A stretch of 64,000 nt of DNA from RFPW01 sp040401595 (GCA_040401595.1 JBBAOE010000007.1:1-64000), one strand, 5' to 3'. Shown: positions 50,008-59,912, numbered from the stretch's first letter. Numbers and translations are program-made. Notes: generated by a model from the letters alone, not told the origin.

Positions 50008-51789
50008 TCAGGCAAGATGGGGTTTGCCGAAAATAGGTTCCTTGAACGGGATCGGTGGCAGCTGCCAGGTCCCTGTGGAGGGCGGGCGCACATTGGCGTC
50101 CACATGCACGTCGATCACACAAGGGCGGCGGTTTTTGAGTGCCTGCTCAATCGCCGCCGGGAGATCCTGCGAGCGTGTGACGGTCGCGCCATCGGCGCCA
50201 CAGGCGCGGGCCCACGCTGCAAAATCAGGGTTGTAGGACTCGCCCGTTTGCCCGTGATAGAAGGCCGTACCGATCTCGCGTCCGTCGAAGAGCCCGTATT
50301 GGAGGTCCCGAATGGCACCCCAGGCGAAGTTGTTCCAGATCACCCAGATGACCGGGAGGTTGTATTCGACCGCCGTGCAAAGGACATAAGGCGCCATCGT
50401 GAAGCCGCCATCGCCCACCACGGCAACGACGGGCCGGTCTGGTGCGGCCAGTTGAGCGCCGAGCGCACCGCAGACGCCAAAGCCCATCGAGGAGTAGCCC
50501 CAGCTGTTGAGCATGCTTTGTGGCCGACGCGCTTTCCAGAACTGCATGAACCAGTTGTGATGGACACCCGAGTCGAGCGACAGGATGACATCCTCGGGCA
50601 GTAGGCGCTGAAGTTGTCCGACGATGTACTCTGGCCGCAGCGGGCTGGTGGAGTCGCTGAAATGCGGGCGAACGAAGGTCTCCCATTGCGCCTGCCAGCT
50701 CTCGACCTCGCTACGCCACGGACCAAACTGGGCCGGGTCGATCGCAACCTCGGCGCGATCAAGACCTTGCAGCAGCTGTCGCATGAAGGTCTTCGCGTCC
50801 GCAATGATGCCCAGAGTCGGCGGGTAATTGCGCCCCAGTTCCTGCGGATCGATGTCGACGTGAATCAGGCGGGTGCTCGGGAAATTCCAGGAATACCCGG
50901 GCTGCCAGCTTGAGGCCGAACGATCATCAAAGCGGGTTCCAATCGTGAGCACCAGATCGGCAAAGCGGCCCGCCTGATTGGCCGGGAAGGCACCGTTTCG
51001 GCCGATGAAACCGAGCGCCAACGGATCATCTCCCGGGATACATCCCATGCCATTGGGCGAGGTGATGACTGGAATGCCCAGTCGGTGGACAAACTCCAGG
51101 ATCTCGGGACCCGCCTCCGACAGCGTTGCGCCATGGCCGATGAAGAGCACCGGCCGGCGTACCTGTACCAGCAGGTTCAGCGCAGCCAACACATCCTCGG
51201 TGCTGGCGCCAGGGCGGTGAGGGCGGTCCAGGTGTGAGCGCGCGGGCAACTCAACCTCCCCTGACTCCTGGAAAACGTTATAGGGAATGTCAAGATTAAC
51301 CGGTCCTGGGCGACCGGTGACCATGGTGTCTAGACCCTGACGTAGCGCGAGGGGGAGCATGTCGACCCGGGTGGGTTGAAACGCGCGCTTGACCACCGGG
51401 CGCAATACCTGAGCGAAATCCGCCTGATTGTGTTTGTAAAGTTCCTGGAAGGGCGCGCGGTTATGCTGCGAGGTGGGTACGTTGGCCGTGATCGCCATGA
51501 AAGCGGATGAGTCCGATAAGGCGGTGGCCAGTGACATGACCAGGTTGGCGCTGCCCGGTCCGGTCGACGTCAGGGTGGCGACCGGCCGGTGTCGCACGCG
51601 ATAGTAGGCGTCCGCCATATGACCGGCGCACTGCTCGTGACGCGGCGAGATCAGTTTGATCTGATCACGCACCTCGTACAACGCATCAAGGATGCCGACA
51701 TTGCCGTGTCCGCAGATACCAAACACATAGGGGATCTGTTCCTGAACCAGCGTCTGGGCGATCAACTCGCCGCCTTTCATCATCGGCAT
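50008..51789 (-). CDS. Thiamine diphosphate enzyme, acetolactate synthase superfamily
   Basis: 593 residues with the three domains of the POX/ALS superfamily. The TPP-activating Glu52 is in RHEQCAGHMAD; the diphosphate/Mg motif GDGG starts at 459 and ends in NN (486-487). Members make acetolactate, cleave alpha-keto acids, or open 1,2-diketones (as cyclohexane-1,2-dione hydrolase does). No small regulatory subunit gene is nearby, so branched-chain amino acid synthesis is unlikely. Together with the aldehyde dehydrogenase upstream it probably makes and then oxidises an aldehyde. Confidence 0.82.
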   Translation of the reverse strand: MPMMKGGELIAQTLVQEQIPYVFGICGHGNVGILDALYEVRDQIKLISPRHEQCAGHMADAYYRVRHRPVATLTSTGPGSANLVMSLATALSDSSAFMAITANVPTSQHNRAPFQELYKHNQADFAQVLRPVVKRAFQPTRVDMLPLALRQGLDTMVTGRPGPVNLDIPYNVFQESGEVELPARSHLDRPHRPGASTEDVLAALNLLVQVRRPVLFIGHGATLSEAGPEILEFVHRLGIPVITSPNGMGCIPGDDPLALGFIGRNGAFPANQAGRFADLVLTIGTRFDDRSASSWQPGYSWNFPSTRLIHVDIDPQELGRNYPPTLGIIADAKTFMRQLLQGLDRAEVAIDPAQFGPWRSEVESWQAQWETFVRPHFSDSTSPLRPEYIVGQLQRLLPEDVILSLDSGVHHNWFMQFWKARRPQSMLNSWGYSSMGFGVCGALGAQLAAPDRPVVAVVGDGGFTMAPYVLCTAVEYNLPVIWVIWNNFAWGAIRDLQYGLFDGREIGTAFYHGQTGESYNPDFAAWARACGADGATVTRSQDLPAAIEQALKNRRPCVIDVHVDANVRPPSTGTWQLPPIPFKEPIFGKPHLA

Positions 51790-51844
51790 GAATGCATCCT
51801 AGGAAATCATATGAGTGGTGCGGCCATGTTGCCGTCGAATCGCT

Positions 51845-53290
51845 TCATGCGAGGAGCGTGACCACGCGCTCTTCACTCATCTCGCGAATGGCATGGTGAG
51901 GGCCCTCACGGCCGAACCCGCTGTCTTTGGATCCGCCATAGGGCATCAGATCCACACGTGAGCTTGACGTTTCGTTGATATGAATCCCACCGACTTCAAG
52001 CTGACGTGCGGCCGCGAGCGCATCGTCGAGGCGATTGGTGAACCAGCCGGTCGCCAGCCCGAAGGGCGTGGCGTTGATGCGGCTGATCGCCTGTGCCGTC
52101 GTCTCAAAGGGTTCGATTGAAATAACCGGACCGAACACTTCCTGGCAACTGATCGGCATATCGGGCGCGACACCGGTGAGTAGCGTCGGTGCGATCACGG
52201 CCCCCTGGCGGGCGCCCCCGGCCAGTCGGGTGGCCCCCCCAGCCAGCGCTGCGTCGATCCAGCGTTCGATGCGTTGCGCTTCGGCTTCACTGATCACCGG
52301 GCCGACCACGGTGTCCGGATTCGAGGGGTCACCATAGGGGAGTGCGCTCACCAGTTCGCCCAGTCGAGCTTCAACCTGAGACTGGATCGAGCGATGCACG
52401 AGCAGGATCTGGATCGAGGTACAGACCTGGCCCGCTTTTCGGTAGCCGGCGTTGATGATCTTGGGCAGGGCCCGGCCAAGGTCCGCATCGTTCGCAAGTA
52501 CCGTGAATGCGATGCTACCGAGTTCCATCTGTGTGCGCCGCAGACCAGCGCGTTGCTGAATGGCCAGCCCCACTTCAGTACTGCCAGTAAAAGCATAGAA
52601 ACGGATCGCCTGCTCATCGAGCAGCCACTGTGAAACCTCCGCCCCTCCGTGCAGTACCGTGATCAGGCCCGGCGGTAGCCCGGCGTCCAGCAGTGCCTGA
52701 GCGAGGAGGTTGGCTGGGGTGGGGGTGTGGGATGAGGGCTTCAGTACCACGGCGTTGCCCGCAGCGATGGCTGGGGCGACCTTGTGTGCGACCGTGTTGA
52801 GCGGCGCGTTAAAGGGCGTAATGGCGCAGATCACCCCCAGAGGCACCCGCAGGGTAAAGCCTAGGCGCCCCGCCTGCTGCGCAGCGCCTTCAATGGCCAC
52901 CATGTCGCCGACCAGTCGGCGCGCCTCTTCTGCAGCCAACTGGAATGTCTGGATGCATCGACGCCACTCACCGCGCGCGTCGCTCTCGGTGAAGCCAGCT
53001 TCCTGTTGTAAAGACCGCGTCAGGCTGGGTCCGAGTTGTTCGAGTCGATCGGCGGCCCGGTCGAGGATTGCGCCACGGTCATAGGGCGTCAACCGATTCG
53101 CCCGAAACGCCGCATGGGCCGCCATCACCGCCTTGTGCACGTCCTCGCGTGAAGGCAGTGTGAGTTCTGCGCAGGGCTTAAGCTGAAACTTGTCGAGCAC
53201 GAGGCGGTGATGGTCACCCGTCGTCCAGGCGCCCTGCATGAAAAAGGGGATCTTCGGCAGCGGGGAGGCTGGAGACTCGAAAAAAGACAT
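51845..53290 (-). CDS. NAD(P)-dependent aldehyde dehydrogenase
   Basis: 481 residues from ATG 53290. Catalytic Cys290 in AGQVCTSIQ, general base Glu256 in MELGSIA, Asn161 in TPFNAPLN and the cofactor element FTGSTEVG are all present. The ELGSIAF version of the Glu motif and the VDLMPYGGSKDSGFGREGP ending resemble lactaldehyde, succinate semialdehyde-like and sulfoacetaldehyde dehydrogenases. It sits 55 bp before the TPP enzyme gene and likely oxidises the aldehyde that enzyme releases. Confidence 0.88.
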   Translation of the reverse strand: MSFFESPASPLPKIPFFMQGAWTTGDHHRLVLDKFQLKPCAELTLPSREDVHKAVMAAHAAFRANRLTPYDRGAILDRAADRLEQLGPSLTRSLQQEAGFTESDARGEWRRCIQTFQLAAEEARRLVGDMVAIEGAAQQAGRLGFTLRVPLGVICAITPFNAPLNTVAHKVAPAIAAGNAVVLKPSSHTPTPANLLAQALLDAGLPPGLITVLHGGAEVSQWLLDEQAIRFYAFTGSTEVGLAIQQRAGLRRTQMELGSIAFTVLANDADLGRALPKIINAGYRKAGQVCTSIQILLVHRSIQSQVEARLGELVSALPYGDPSNPDTVVGPVISEAEAQRIERWIDAALAGGATRLAGGARQGAVIAPTLLTGVAPDMPISCQEVFGPVISIEPFETTAQAISRINATPFGLATGWFTNRLDDALAAARQLEVGGIHINETSSSRVDLMPYGGSKDSGFGREGPHHAIREMSEERVVTLLA

Positions 53291-53357
53291 CACAAACACT
53301 CAGATAGAACGATCAGCAAAACAAACGCGTTCGACAACGCTGCGCCCGGTTTGCATG

Positions 53358-53726
53358 TCATTCGGGCGCTTCACCATCCTCCGTAGGCGAGGTGATCACC
53401 AGAAAAACAAGCGGTGCGAGACCGTTGTTGGTGAAACTGTGTCGCACCCCCGGGGGAATGAAGACATAGTCGTGGCGCCGCAGCAGGTTGGGCTTGCCGT
53501 CCAACATCAGCAGACCTTCTCCTTCCAGGACATGATAGATCTGCTCCTGGACCTGATGCACATGATCCCCGACATGGGCCATGGGCTGATAGCTCGAAAT
53601 TCGATAATCGATCCGTTGCGCACTGCAGACTTCCGGGCGGACCAGCGCCTTTGAGAGCGCGCCACCAAAGTGACCCGGAAACTCCTGCCAGGCGATTTCT
53701 GCAATGTTACGGACAACAGCATTCAT
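53358..53726 (-). CDS. Cupin-domain protein
   Basis: 122 residues with both cupin motifs: GDHVHQVQEQIYHVLEGEGLLMLDG (His, His-type, Glu ligands) and DYVFIPPGVRHSFTNNG. It probably binds a divalent metal; members include small dioxygenases, isomerases and sensors. It opens the minus-strand catabolic cluster and shares a 299-bp control region with the divergent importer. It is distinct from the shorter cupin at 29543-29827. Confidence 0.82.
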   Translation of the reverse strand: MNAVVRNIAEIAWQEFPGHFGGALSKALVRPEVCSAQRIDYRISSYQPMAHVGDHVHQVQEQIYHVLEGEGLLMLDGKPNLLRRHDYVFIPPGVRHSFTNNGLAPLVFLVITSPTEDGEAPE

Positions 53727-54025
53727 GAGACGTCCCCGTCAATGTTTGATGACCAGTCTAGGCAGAGACGGGCATCCGGCGGTACTAAGGATTTCTGACC
53801 CCTCCTATAGCGTCGACTTATATCGACAATCGATGGTCGGATATTGAGCCATACGCCTGACTTATAGCGGATCAAGGAAATCGCTAATGTATCAAGGCGC
53901 TTCCCAGCTTTAGGATCTGGAGGATTATCAAAATTGAAGGTGGAATAAGCGCGGTACCGGGCATCGGAACGTCGATTCGAAGTTCCAGCCCAGCGCCGTT
54001 CAAGCCTGCCATTGGAGGAGAACCC
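53727..54025. promoter_or_regulatory. Divergent control region with inverted repeat
   Basis: The 299 bp separate the cupin gene from the importer binding-protein gene. GTCGA (53812-53816) and TCGAC (53823-53827) form a perfect inverted repeat with a 6-bp centre, CTTATA. GACTTATA occurs within it and again about 47 bp downstream. AT-rich stretches around 53860-53945 may hold promoters. A strong GGAGGAG precedes the plus-strand gene. I see no gene within it. Confidence 0.45.
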
Positions 54026-55297
54026 ATGAAACATGATCAGAACCGTGCGCATATCCAGCAACCATCCACCGGTCGCCGCCGCCTGGTCGCAGCCGGTGGC
54101 GGTGTGGCGGGCCTCTCCGCTCTTGGATTTCCCGCCATTGTGCGCAGTCAGCAGGAGAAAATCCGACTCGGCCACCTGACGCCGATGACCGGATTTTTAG
54201 GGGCCCTGGGCGAATACGCCGTCATGGGAATTCGCATGGCTGCGGACGAAATCAATGCGGCGGGTGGCGTCATGGGGCGTCAGATCGAAATCCTGAGCGA
54301 GGATTCGGTAAATCCGTCGGTGGGTTCTTCCAAAGCGCAACGCATGATTGAGCGCGATGGGGTCGTCGCGCTACTGGGCGAGATCTCCTCGGCCTCAGCG
54401 CTCACAATTTCGCAAGTGGCGGCCCGCAACAAAAAGCTCTTTATGAGCATTGGCGCCCGTTCGGACGAGTTGCGCGGAAAAAATTGTAATAAATATACTT
54501 TTTACATAGACATTCCCAACACCGTCATGGTCAACGCGGTTGGGCAGGCGCTGCTGCGCGACAACATGGTCAAGGGCAAGAAGTTTTTCAGCCTGACGGC
54601 GGATTACCTGTTTGGGCACGACCTGTTGAAGGTTTCGAAGAAATTTTTTGCTGCCAACGGCGGTGCGCTGATCGGTGATGAACTCGTCGCAACCGATGTC
54701 ACGGATTTCAGCCCCTACCTGCTGAAAGTCCGTCAAGCCAAACCCGATGTGGTGTGCTCCAACCTAGCGGGCAATCAGGTCACGACCTTTCTGAAGCAGT
54801 ATGCCGAATTCGGTCTGCCTTATCCCTTCATCGGGTTCAACCTGAATACGGCAGATGCATGGGCAGCCGGTGCTGAAAATTTTGCTGGGATCTGGCCAAC
54901 GGTCTGGCATCACGACCTGACGACTCCCGGTAGCAAGGCGTTCGTCGCGAATTTCACCAAGAAATACAACAAGATCCCGGAAAATCATGCCTGGATTGAG
55001 TATGTGACTCTGAAAATCGTGGCTCAGGCAATGAACGAGACCAAGTCGACCGATACCGAGAAGCTGATCGCTTATTTCGAGAAAGGTACCGAATTCGACA
55101 TCCTGAAAGCACGCAAAGGCTATTTCCGGGCCTGGGATCATCAATTGATGCAAGAGGCTTATCCCTTCACCGCAAAACCCAAGGGACAGGCCAAGGACAA
55201 GCAGGACTTTCTCGCGTTTGGCAACTCGGTTCCGGGGGCGAACGAATCCCTCGAGGTCCTCGCGACCAATAAGGCGGATAACACCTGCACGCTCTGA
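54026..55297 (+). CDS. Liv-type periplasmic binding protein with twin-arginine signal
   Basis: 423 residues. The signal region TGRRRLVAAGGGVAGLSALGFPAIVRSQ has a twin-arginine motif and a weak hydrophobic core, so Tat export is likely, with cleavage near residue 39. The mature protein is a type I binding fold (IRLGHLTPMTGFLGALGEYAVMGIRMAADEINAAGG). Ligands of such proteins include amides, urea, amino acids and aromatic acids. First gene of a three-gene importer unit; a strong GGAGGAG precedes its ATG. Confidence 0.88.
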   Translation: MKHDQNRAHIQQPSTGRRRLVAAGGGVAGLSALGFPAIVRSQQEKIRLGHLTPMTGFLGALGEYAVMGIRMAADEINAAGGVMGRQIEILSEDSVNPSVGSSKAQRMIERDGVVALLGEISSASALTISQVAARNKKLFMSIGARSDELRGKNCNKYTFYIDIPNTVMVNAVGQALLRDNMVKGKKFFSLTADYLFGHDLLKVSKKFFAANGGALIGDELVATDVTDFSPYLLKVRQAKPDVVCSNLAGNQVTTFLKQYAEFGLPYPFIGFNLNTADAWAAGAENFAGIWPTVWHHDLTTPGSKAFVANFTKKYNKIPENHAWIEYVTLKIVAQAMNETKSTDTEKLIAYFEKGTEFDILKARKGYFRAWDHQLMQEAYPFTAKPKGQAKDKQDFLAFGNSVPGANESLEVLATNKADNTCTL

Positions 55298-55306
55298 GCG
55301 CGCCCG

Positions 55307-56182
55307 GTGGCAGTCGTCTTTTTGCTTGAACAGGTCGTCAATGGCCTGGTCCTGGGTGGCTATTACCTCCTGCTCGCGCTGGGTCTGTCGCTGATTTTCA
55401 GCGTGGGCGGGGTGGTCAACCTCGCCCACGGCGCCTTTTATGCGCTTGGGGCCTACGCCAGCCTCGTCGTCACCCAGCATCTCGGCTTTGGCGCCAGCGT
55501 CCTCATTTCGCCCTTGCTGGTCGGATTGTTGGGGATCGCGTTCGAGCGCTATCTGTTGCGACGCTTCTACACGGCAGATCCGATCCTGAGCCTGCTGGTG
55601 ACGTTCGGGCTGGCGATGATCGCGGAGCAGGCGATCCGCATGATCTGGGGCGCAGCGCCTCTGCCATCGTCGATGCCGATGGCCTTCAAGGGAAAGATCA
55701 TGCTGGGAGACTTCATGTTCTCCCGCTACCGGTTGATGCTGCTGGCGATCGTTCTGATGGTGATGGTTACGATCTGGTTCCTGCTGCACCGCACTTCATT
55801 TGGTCGGGTGGTCCGGGCAGGTGTGCAACGCCCCGATATGGTCGCGGTCCTTGGTATCCGATTGCAGCCCTACATGACGGCGATTGTGATGCTGGGCGTT
55901 GGTATGGCTGCGCTCGGGGGTGTGCTGTTCGGGCCCATTACGGTGGTACATCCGGCGATGGGCACCGAGATCATGACGGTAGCGTTCGTCGTCGTCGTAA
56001 TCGGGGGGCTGGGTAGTTTTTGGGGGGTGATTCTTGCGGCGCTCCTGGTGGGTATCGTGCGAGGGGTCACCATTCATTTCGTCCCCGCGGCCGGTGAGGC
56101 GTCGATGTATATCCTGATGTTCCTTGTCCTCATGTTTCGCCCACGAGGTCTGCTCGGCGAACGCATCGAGCGTTTCGAATGA
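55307..56182 (+). CDS. livH: ABC importer permease (LivH type)
   Basis: 291-residue permease starting with GTG at 55307, 9 bp after the binding-protein stop. VVNGLVLGGYYLLLALGLSLIFSVGGVVNLAHGAFYALGAY is the LivH signature (quoted here as its two halves around GLSLIF), with VVVIGGLGSFWGVILAALLVG later. About eight hydrophobic spans. Its stop overlaps the ATG of the fused LivMGF gene by four bases, so channel partners are coupled. Confidence 0.88.
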   Translation: MAVVFLLEQVVNGLVLGGYYLLLALGLSLIFSVGGVVNLAHGAFYALGAYASLVVTQHLGFGASVLISPLLVGLLGIAFERYLLRRFYTADPILSLLVTFGLAMIAEQAIRMIWGAAPLPSSMPMAFKGKIMLGDFMFSRYRLMLLAIVLMVMVTIWFLLHRTSFGRVVRAGVQRPDMVAVLGIRLQPYMTAIVMLGVGMAALGGVLFGPITVVHPAMGTEIMTVAFVVVVIGGLGSFWGVILAALLVGIVRGVTIHFVPAAGEASMYILMFLVLMFRPRGLLGERIERFE

Positions 56183-58797
56183 AGGTGCAAGAAGTAAAGG
56201 TCGGTGCAGCAGACTCCGCCCAGAATCCAGATGTGCCCCCGGAAGGCTCACGGGAACTCGCCAGGCGAACGATTCGTCGAACACTGTTCACGGGCCTGCT
56301 CACGCTGATCGCGTTGCCGTTCCTGTTCAAGCTGATCGGCTTGACGCTCGATACCGCGACCACGGTCGTGATTCTTGCGATCGCTGCCACAGGGCTGAAC
56401 ATGTTGGTGGGCTACACCGGCCTTGTCTCGTTTGGGCACAGCATCTGGTTCGGCGTCGGCGGGTATGCCGCAGCGCTTGCCCAGAAACACTGGTTTTCCG
56501 ATCAGAGCGTGATGCCCTTTCTGTTCGCCATTGGGTTCACCGCCGTGTTGGCGACCGGTGTCGGCTTGATGATCCTGCGCCGGCGCGGCGTCTATTTTTC
56601 CCTGCTGACTCTGGCGCTGGCGGCCCTGAGCTATGCGATCGCGTTCCGCTGGACCAGCTTTACCGGCGGCGAAGGCGGATTGGGCGGTATCGAGCGCTAC
56701 TTCCTGGGCCCGCTGAATCTGGACGACCCGGTGGTCTTTTACGGCGTGACGGCGGGTATCGCGATGGCCACGATCTATGCGCTGCAGCGCGTCGTGCGAT
56801 CGCCGGTCGGGCATGTGCTGGTCGCCATCCGGGAAAATCAGCAACGTGCGTCTTTTCAGGGCTATGACATTGATCGTTACAAACTCGGTGTCTTTGTGCT
56901 GTCCGCAGTTGTCACTGGGGTGGCTGGCGCCTTGCTGGTATTTCATCATCGTCTGGCGGCAGCCGACGGGACCTCGGTAGCGTTCTCGGGCGAGTTGCTG
57001 GCCATGGTCGTGATCGGCGGGATGCGCAGCCTGCTCGGACCGGCCCTGGGGGTTCTTTTTTACAGCCTGTTCCGGGAGCTGTTCTCCATCTGGACCGATA
57101 ACTGGCTCTTGTGGTTCGGCATCATTTTCGTTGGATTCGTTCTGTTCTCGCCCGACGGACTGGTCGGCATCTGGGTGCGCCTGCGCCGCCGCTGGCGTCC
57201 CGAAGCGCAAGAAAGCGCAGCGATGAGCCGGCGCCGGATTTATGAAGGGCTTGCACTGCCGTCATTTTTGCAACCGGGAAGCCTTGCAGGGACCGTGCTT
57301 GAGGTCCGCGATCTGGACAAGAACTTTGGTGGCATCCGAGCGGTGACAGGCGCCCATTTGACCTTGCAAAGCGGTCAGGTACATGCACTGATCGGACCGA
57401 ATGGTGCAGGCAAGACCACAACATTCAACCTCATTTCAGGTCTCTTTGCGCCGAGCAAGGGTAGCGTGCAACTGCATGGTCGTTCAATCGCCGGACTTGC
57501 GCCGCACGAAATCTGCCAGCAGGGTCTCGCCCGATCGTTCCAGATCACGAGTCTGTTCAAAGGCCTAACGATCGAAGAGAACCTTCGACTCTCGCTCCAG
57601 GCCCGCCATGCCGGTCGATTTAATTTGTGGAATGATATACATACCTATAGCGAGGTGTCGGCACAGACCGCGGAACTGATTCGCTTCCTGGGTCTGGAGG
57701 GCATCGAACAGACCCTGGGCGGTGACTTGTCCTATGGAGGGCAACGCCTGGTCGATCTAGGCATCGCGTTGGGCTCCAAGCCTCGGGTCCTGTTGCTCGA
57801 TGAGCCTCTGGCAGGACTGGCCGCGGCGGAGCGGGAGCGGGTTTCGCGCCTGGTCAAGACCATTGCCCATCAGATTCCGGTCTTGATCGTCGAGCATGAT
57901 ATCGATCGTGTGCTGGGATTCTCCCAACGCGTCACCGTCATGAATCAGGGTGAAGTGCTGATGTCGGGTACGCCCGATGAAGTGCGCATGGATCGCCGGG
58001 TCCAGGAGATTTACACGGGTACTGGCGTCCCAGCGGTGATCGGGCGGCGCAAACTGTCCGAGGCCAGCGCTGACGACACTGCGCCCACACTGCTGCGTTT
58101 TGAGCGGGTGAACGCCTTCTACGGCAAGAGCCATATCCTGAACGATGCGTCGCTCGATGTGCGGGATGGCGAGATCGTCGCGCTGCTCGGGCGAAATGGT
58201 GCGGGCAAGTCAACCCTGCTCAAAGCCCTGTGCGGTCTGCTTCCGCCGGCTTCGGGGAAGATTCTCTTTGAGGGGCAGGACCTGTCCGGCTTACCCGCGC
58301 CTGACATTGCCCGCCTCGGGATCGGATACGTACCGCAAGGCCGTGGGTTGTTCGCCGGGATGACGGTGGCTGAAAATCTGGCCCTCGGCCGTCTGGCACG
58401 TTCGACGGACGGCAGCCATGGGGTCGCCTGGAGCGAGGAAGAGATCTACGCGATGTTCCCGCGCCTGAAAGAGCGCCAGCATGTGGCTGCTGATTATTTG
58501 TCGGGCGGTGAGCAGCAGATGGCTGCCGTCGCCCGTGCGTTGTCCGGGAACGTGCGCTTGCTGCTGCTCGACGAACCCTTTGAGGGATTGGCCCCGACGG
58601 TGGTGCAGGAGCTGTTTACGGTTTTCGACCAACTACGCGGCAAGGTATCGATCGTGATTGTCGAGCACAATCTCGATCTGGTGCTTGCGTTGGCCGATCG
58701 GGTATTCGCGCTGGAACGGGGGGCAGTTTTCCATCAGGGCCCGGCCGAACCACTTTTGAACGATCTGGACTATCGCAAGAAAATTCTCTGGTTGTGA
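56179..58797 (+). CDS. LivM-LivG-LivF fusion: permease and two ATPases in one chain
   Basis: A single 872-residue frame without stops joins three proteins normally separate. Residues 1 to about 345 are a LivM permease (LVGYTGLVSFGHSIWFG, then MVVIGGMRSLLGPALG). About 370-615 form a LivG ATPase with Walker A GPNGAGKTTT (from 406), signature LSYGGQRLVDLG and VLLLDEPLAG. About 630-872 form a LivF ATPase with Walker A GRNGAGKSTL (from 671), signature LSGGEQQMAAVARAL and LLLLDEPFEG. All motifs are intact, so it should be functional. With LivH it makes a complete importer from only three genes. Confidence 0.92.
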   Translation: MKVQEVKVGAADSAQNPDVPPEGSRELARRTIRRTLFTGLLTLIALPFLFKLIGLTLDTATTVVILAIAATGLNMLVGYTGLVSFGHSIWFGVGGYAAALAQKHWFSDQSVMPFLFAIGFTAVLATGVGLMILRRRGVYFSLLTLALAALSYAIAFRWTSFTGGEGGLGGIERYFLGPLNLDDPVVFYGVTAGIAMATIYALQRVVRSPVGHVLVAIRENQQRASFQGYDIDRYKLGVFVLSAVVTGVAGALLVFHHRLAAADGTSVAFSGELLAMVVIGGMRSLLGPALGVLFYSLFRELFSIWTDNWLLWFGIIFVGFVLFSPDGLVGIWVRLRRRWRPEAQESAAMSRRRIYEGLALPSFLQPGSLAGTVLEVRDLDKNFGGIRAVTGAHLTLQSGQVHALIGPNGAGKTTTFNLISGLFAPSKGSVQLHGRSIAGLAPHEICQQGLARSFQITSLFKGLTIEENLRLSLQARHAGRFNLWNDIHTYSEVSAQTAELIRFLGLEGIEQTLGGDLSYGGQRLVDLGIALGSKPRVLLLDEPLAGLAAAERERVSRLVKTIAHQIPVLIVEHDIDRVLGFSQRVTVMNQGEVLMSGTPDEVRMDRRVQEIYTGTGVPAVIGRRKLSEASADDTAPTLLRFERVNAFYGKSHILNDASLDVRDGEIVALLGRNGAGKSTLLKALCGLLPPASGKILFEGQDLSGLPAPDIARLGIGYVPQGRGLFAGMTVAENLALGRLARSTDGSHGVAWSEEEIYAMFPRLKERQHVAADYLSGGEQQMAAVARALSGNVRLLLLDEPFEGLAPTVVQELFTVFDQLRGKVSIVIVEHNLDLVLALADRVFALERGAVFHQGPAEPLLNDLDYRKKILWL

Positions 58798-58859
58798 GAC
58801 CAGTTGTAGCGTTTCGGGTGGATCGAGTCCCGGGCGTTTTTTTAGCGGCGAGTGTTCCG

Positions 58860-59912
58860 ATGTCTGACAAAAAGCGCCGAGGCGGAAAATCCCAGGTGTC
58901 CAAGCCGCGGGCGCCCGATCAGGCAACCCGACTGGCGCGGTATGCAGCCGCGTTGGCTGCGGACCCTGAACATCCCGATGGCGATGAGGCCTTGCGTCTG
59001 GTCGACCACTTGCTGGACGAGGGTCTGGTCGAGCGTCTGGATGATGCCTTGCGGATTGCGGATGACTTGGGTCTCGAAGCGTTCGAGCACTTGCGGGAAT
59101 TGATTGAGCATGCAGCAACGCATGTTGCGGTGGCCGAGGCTGGCGAGGAAGCGTCAGCTGTTTTTGAATCCCGGTTGTATGCCCTTGTGATGGTGGGGCC
59201 CGCCGCAGCAATTCCCGAGGAGCTGGAACGGCAGACGGCCGAGTCCCTGGTCGAATCTCTGCGGGTCCATGGCTTGATCGGAGAGGATGCGCGTGTGTCG
59301 TTCGCGGCCTCTTTAGCCGGCCCGGTCGCGGCCGATACGCTGGATTGGATGGCAGTGGCTGAGTTTTCGGCCGCTTTATTTGATCACCTCGCCGAGGGCG
59401 GAGATCCGCCCGCGCTGGACGTTCATGATGAAGACCCGACTGAGGGTGCCATCGTGGTGCGCCTTCTGCCGTTTGCGACGATAGAGTTGCCAGAGTCTGA
59501 ACCTGCACTCGAATCGGTTGAAGCGACCGAGGCCGAGCAAGCCTGGCTGGGGGATGCGGCAGCCCGTCTGACCGAGGACTTTGAATCCGAACTCGACCTC
59601 ATCGGCGTCTTCCCTTGGTTCTCAGCGGTTCGGATGGCTTCGATCACTCGTCGATCTCTTGAACTTGGGCGCATTCTGGCCTCGGTCGATACCCAGCACG
59701 GCCTTGGACCAGGCGCCCTGCGGGCACGGCTGACCGTGACACCGGTCGATCAGTACGGCTTGGCGGTTCGCTTAGGGCTTGATGATGCGGACAGCGGCCG
59801 GCGTCTGGTGACGGCTGACTTTCCCGTGTTGGCCAATGAGCATGTCGAGGACGCCTGGAGTGCTCTCGTCGAGGCGCTGGTGACCCAGGGGGTGGCCGAG
59901 CCGAGCCAGTGA
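58860..59912 (+). CDS. Acidic hypothetical protein, DUF2863-like
   Basis: 350 residues from ATG 58860. The first 20 are basic and polar (MSDKKRRGGKSQVSKPRAP); the rest is strongly acidic and helical (LVDHLLDEGLVERLDDAL, IELPESEPALESVEATEAEQAW). It looks like the DUF2863 family common in Burkholderiales, from memory of its layout rather than a search. No enzyme motif, signal peptide or membrane span is visible. It starts 62 bp after the LivMGF gene and is probably a separate housekeeping gene. Confidence 0.7.
   Translation: MSDKKRRGGKSQVSKPRAPDQATRLARYAAALAADPEHPDGDEALRLVDHLLDEGLVERLDDALRIADDLGLEAFEHLRELIEHAATHVAVAEAGEEASAVFESRLYALVMVGPAAAIPEELERQTAESLVESLRVHGLIGEDARVSFAASLAGPVAADTLDWMAVAEFSAALFDHLAEGGDPPALDVHDEDPTEGAIVVRLLPFATIELPESEPALESVEATEAEQAWLGDAAARLTEDFESELDLIGVFPWFSAVRMASITRRSLELGRILASVDTQHGLGPGALRARLTVTPVDQYGLAVRLGLDDADSGRRLVTADFPVLANEHVEDAWSALVEALVTQGVAEPSQ

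Noticed and set aside
49889..50122. Proline-histidine-rich N-terminal extension of the SDR
   Set aside because: It is the reading of the G-rich tandem repeat and of the TPP enzyme's end in another frame; the SDR fold begins at 49888.
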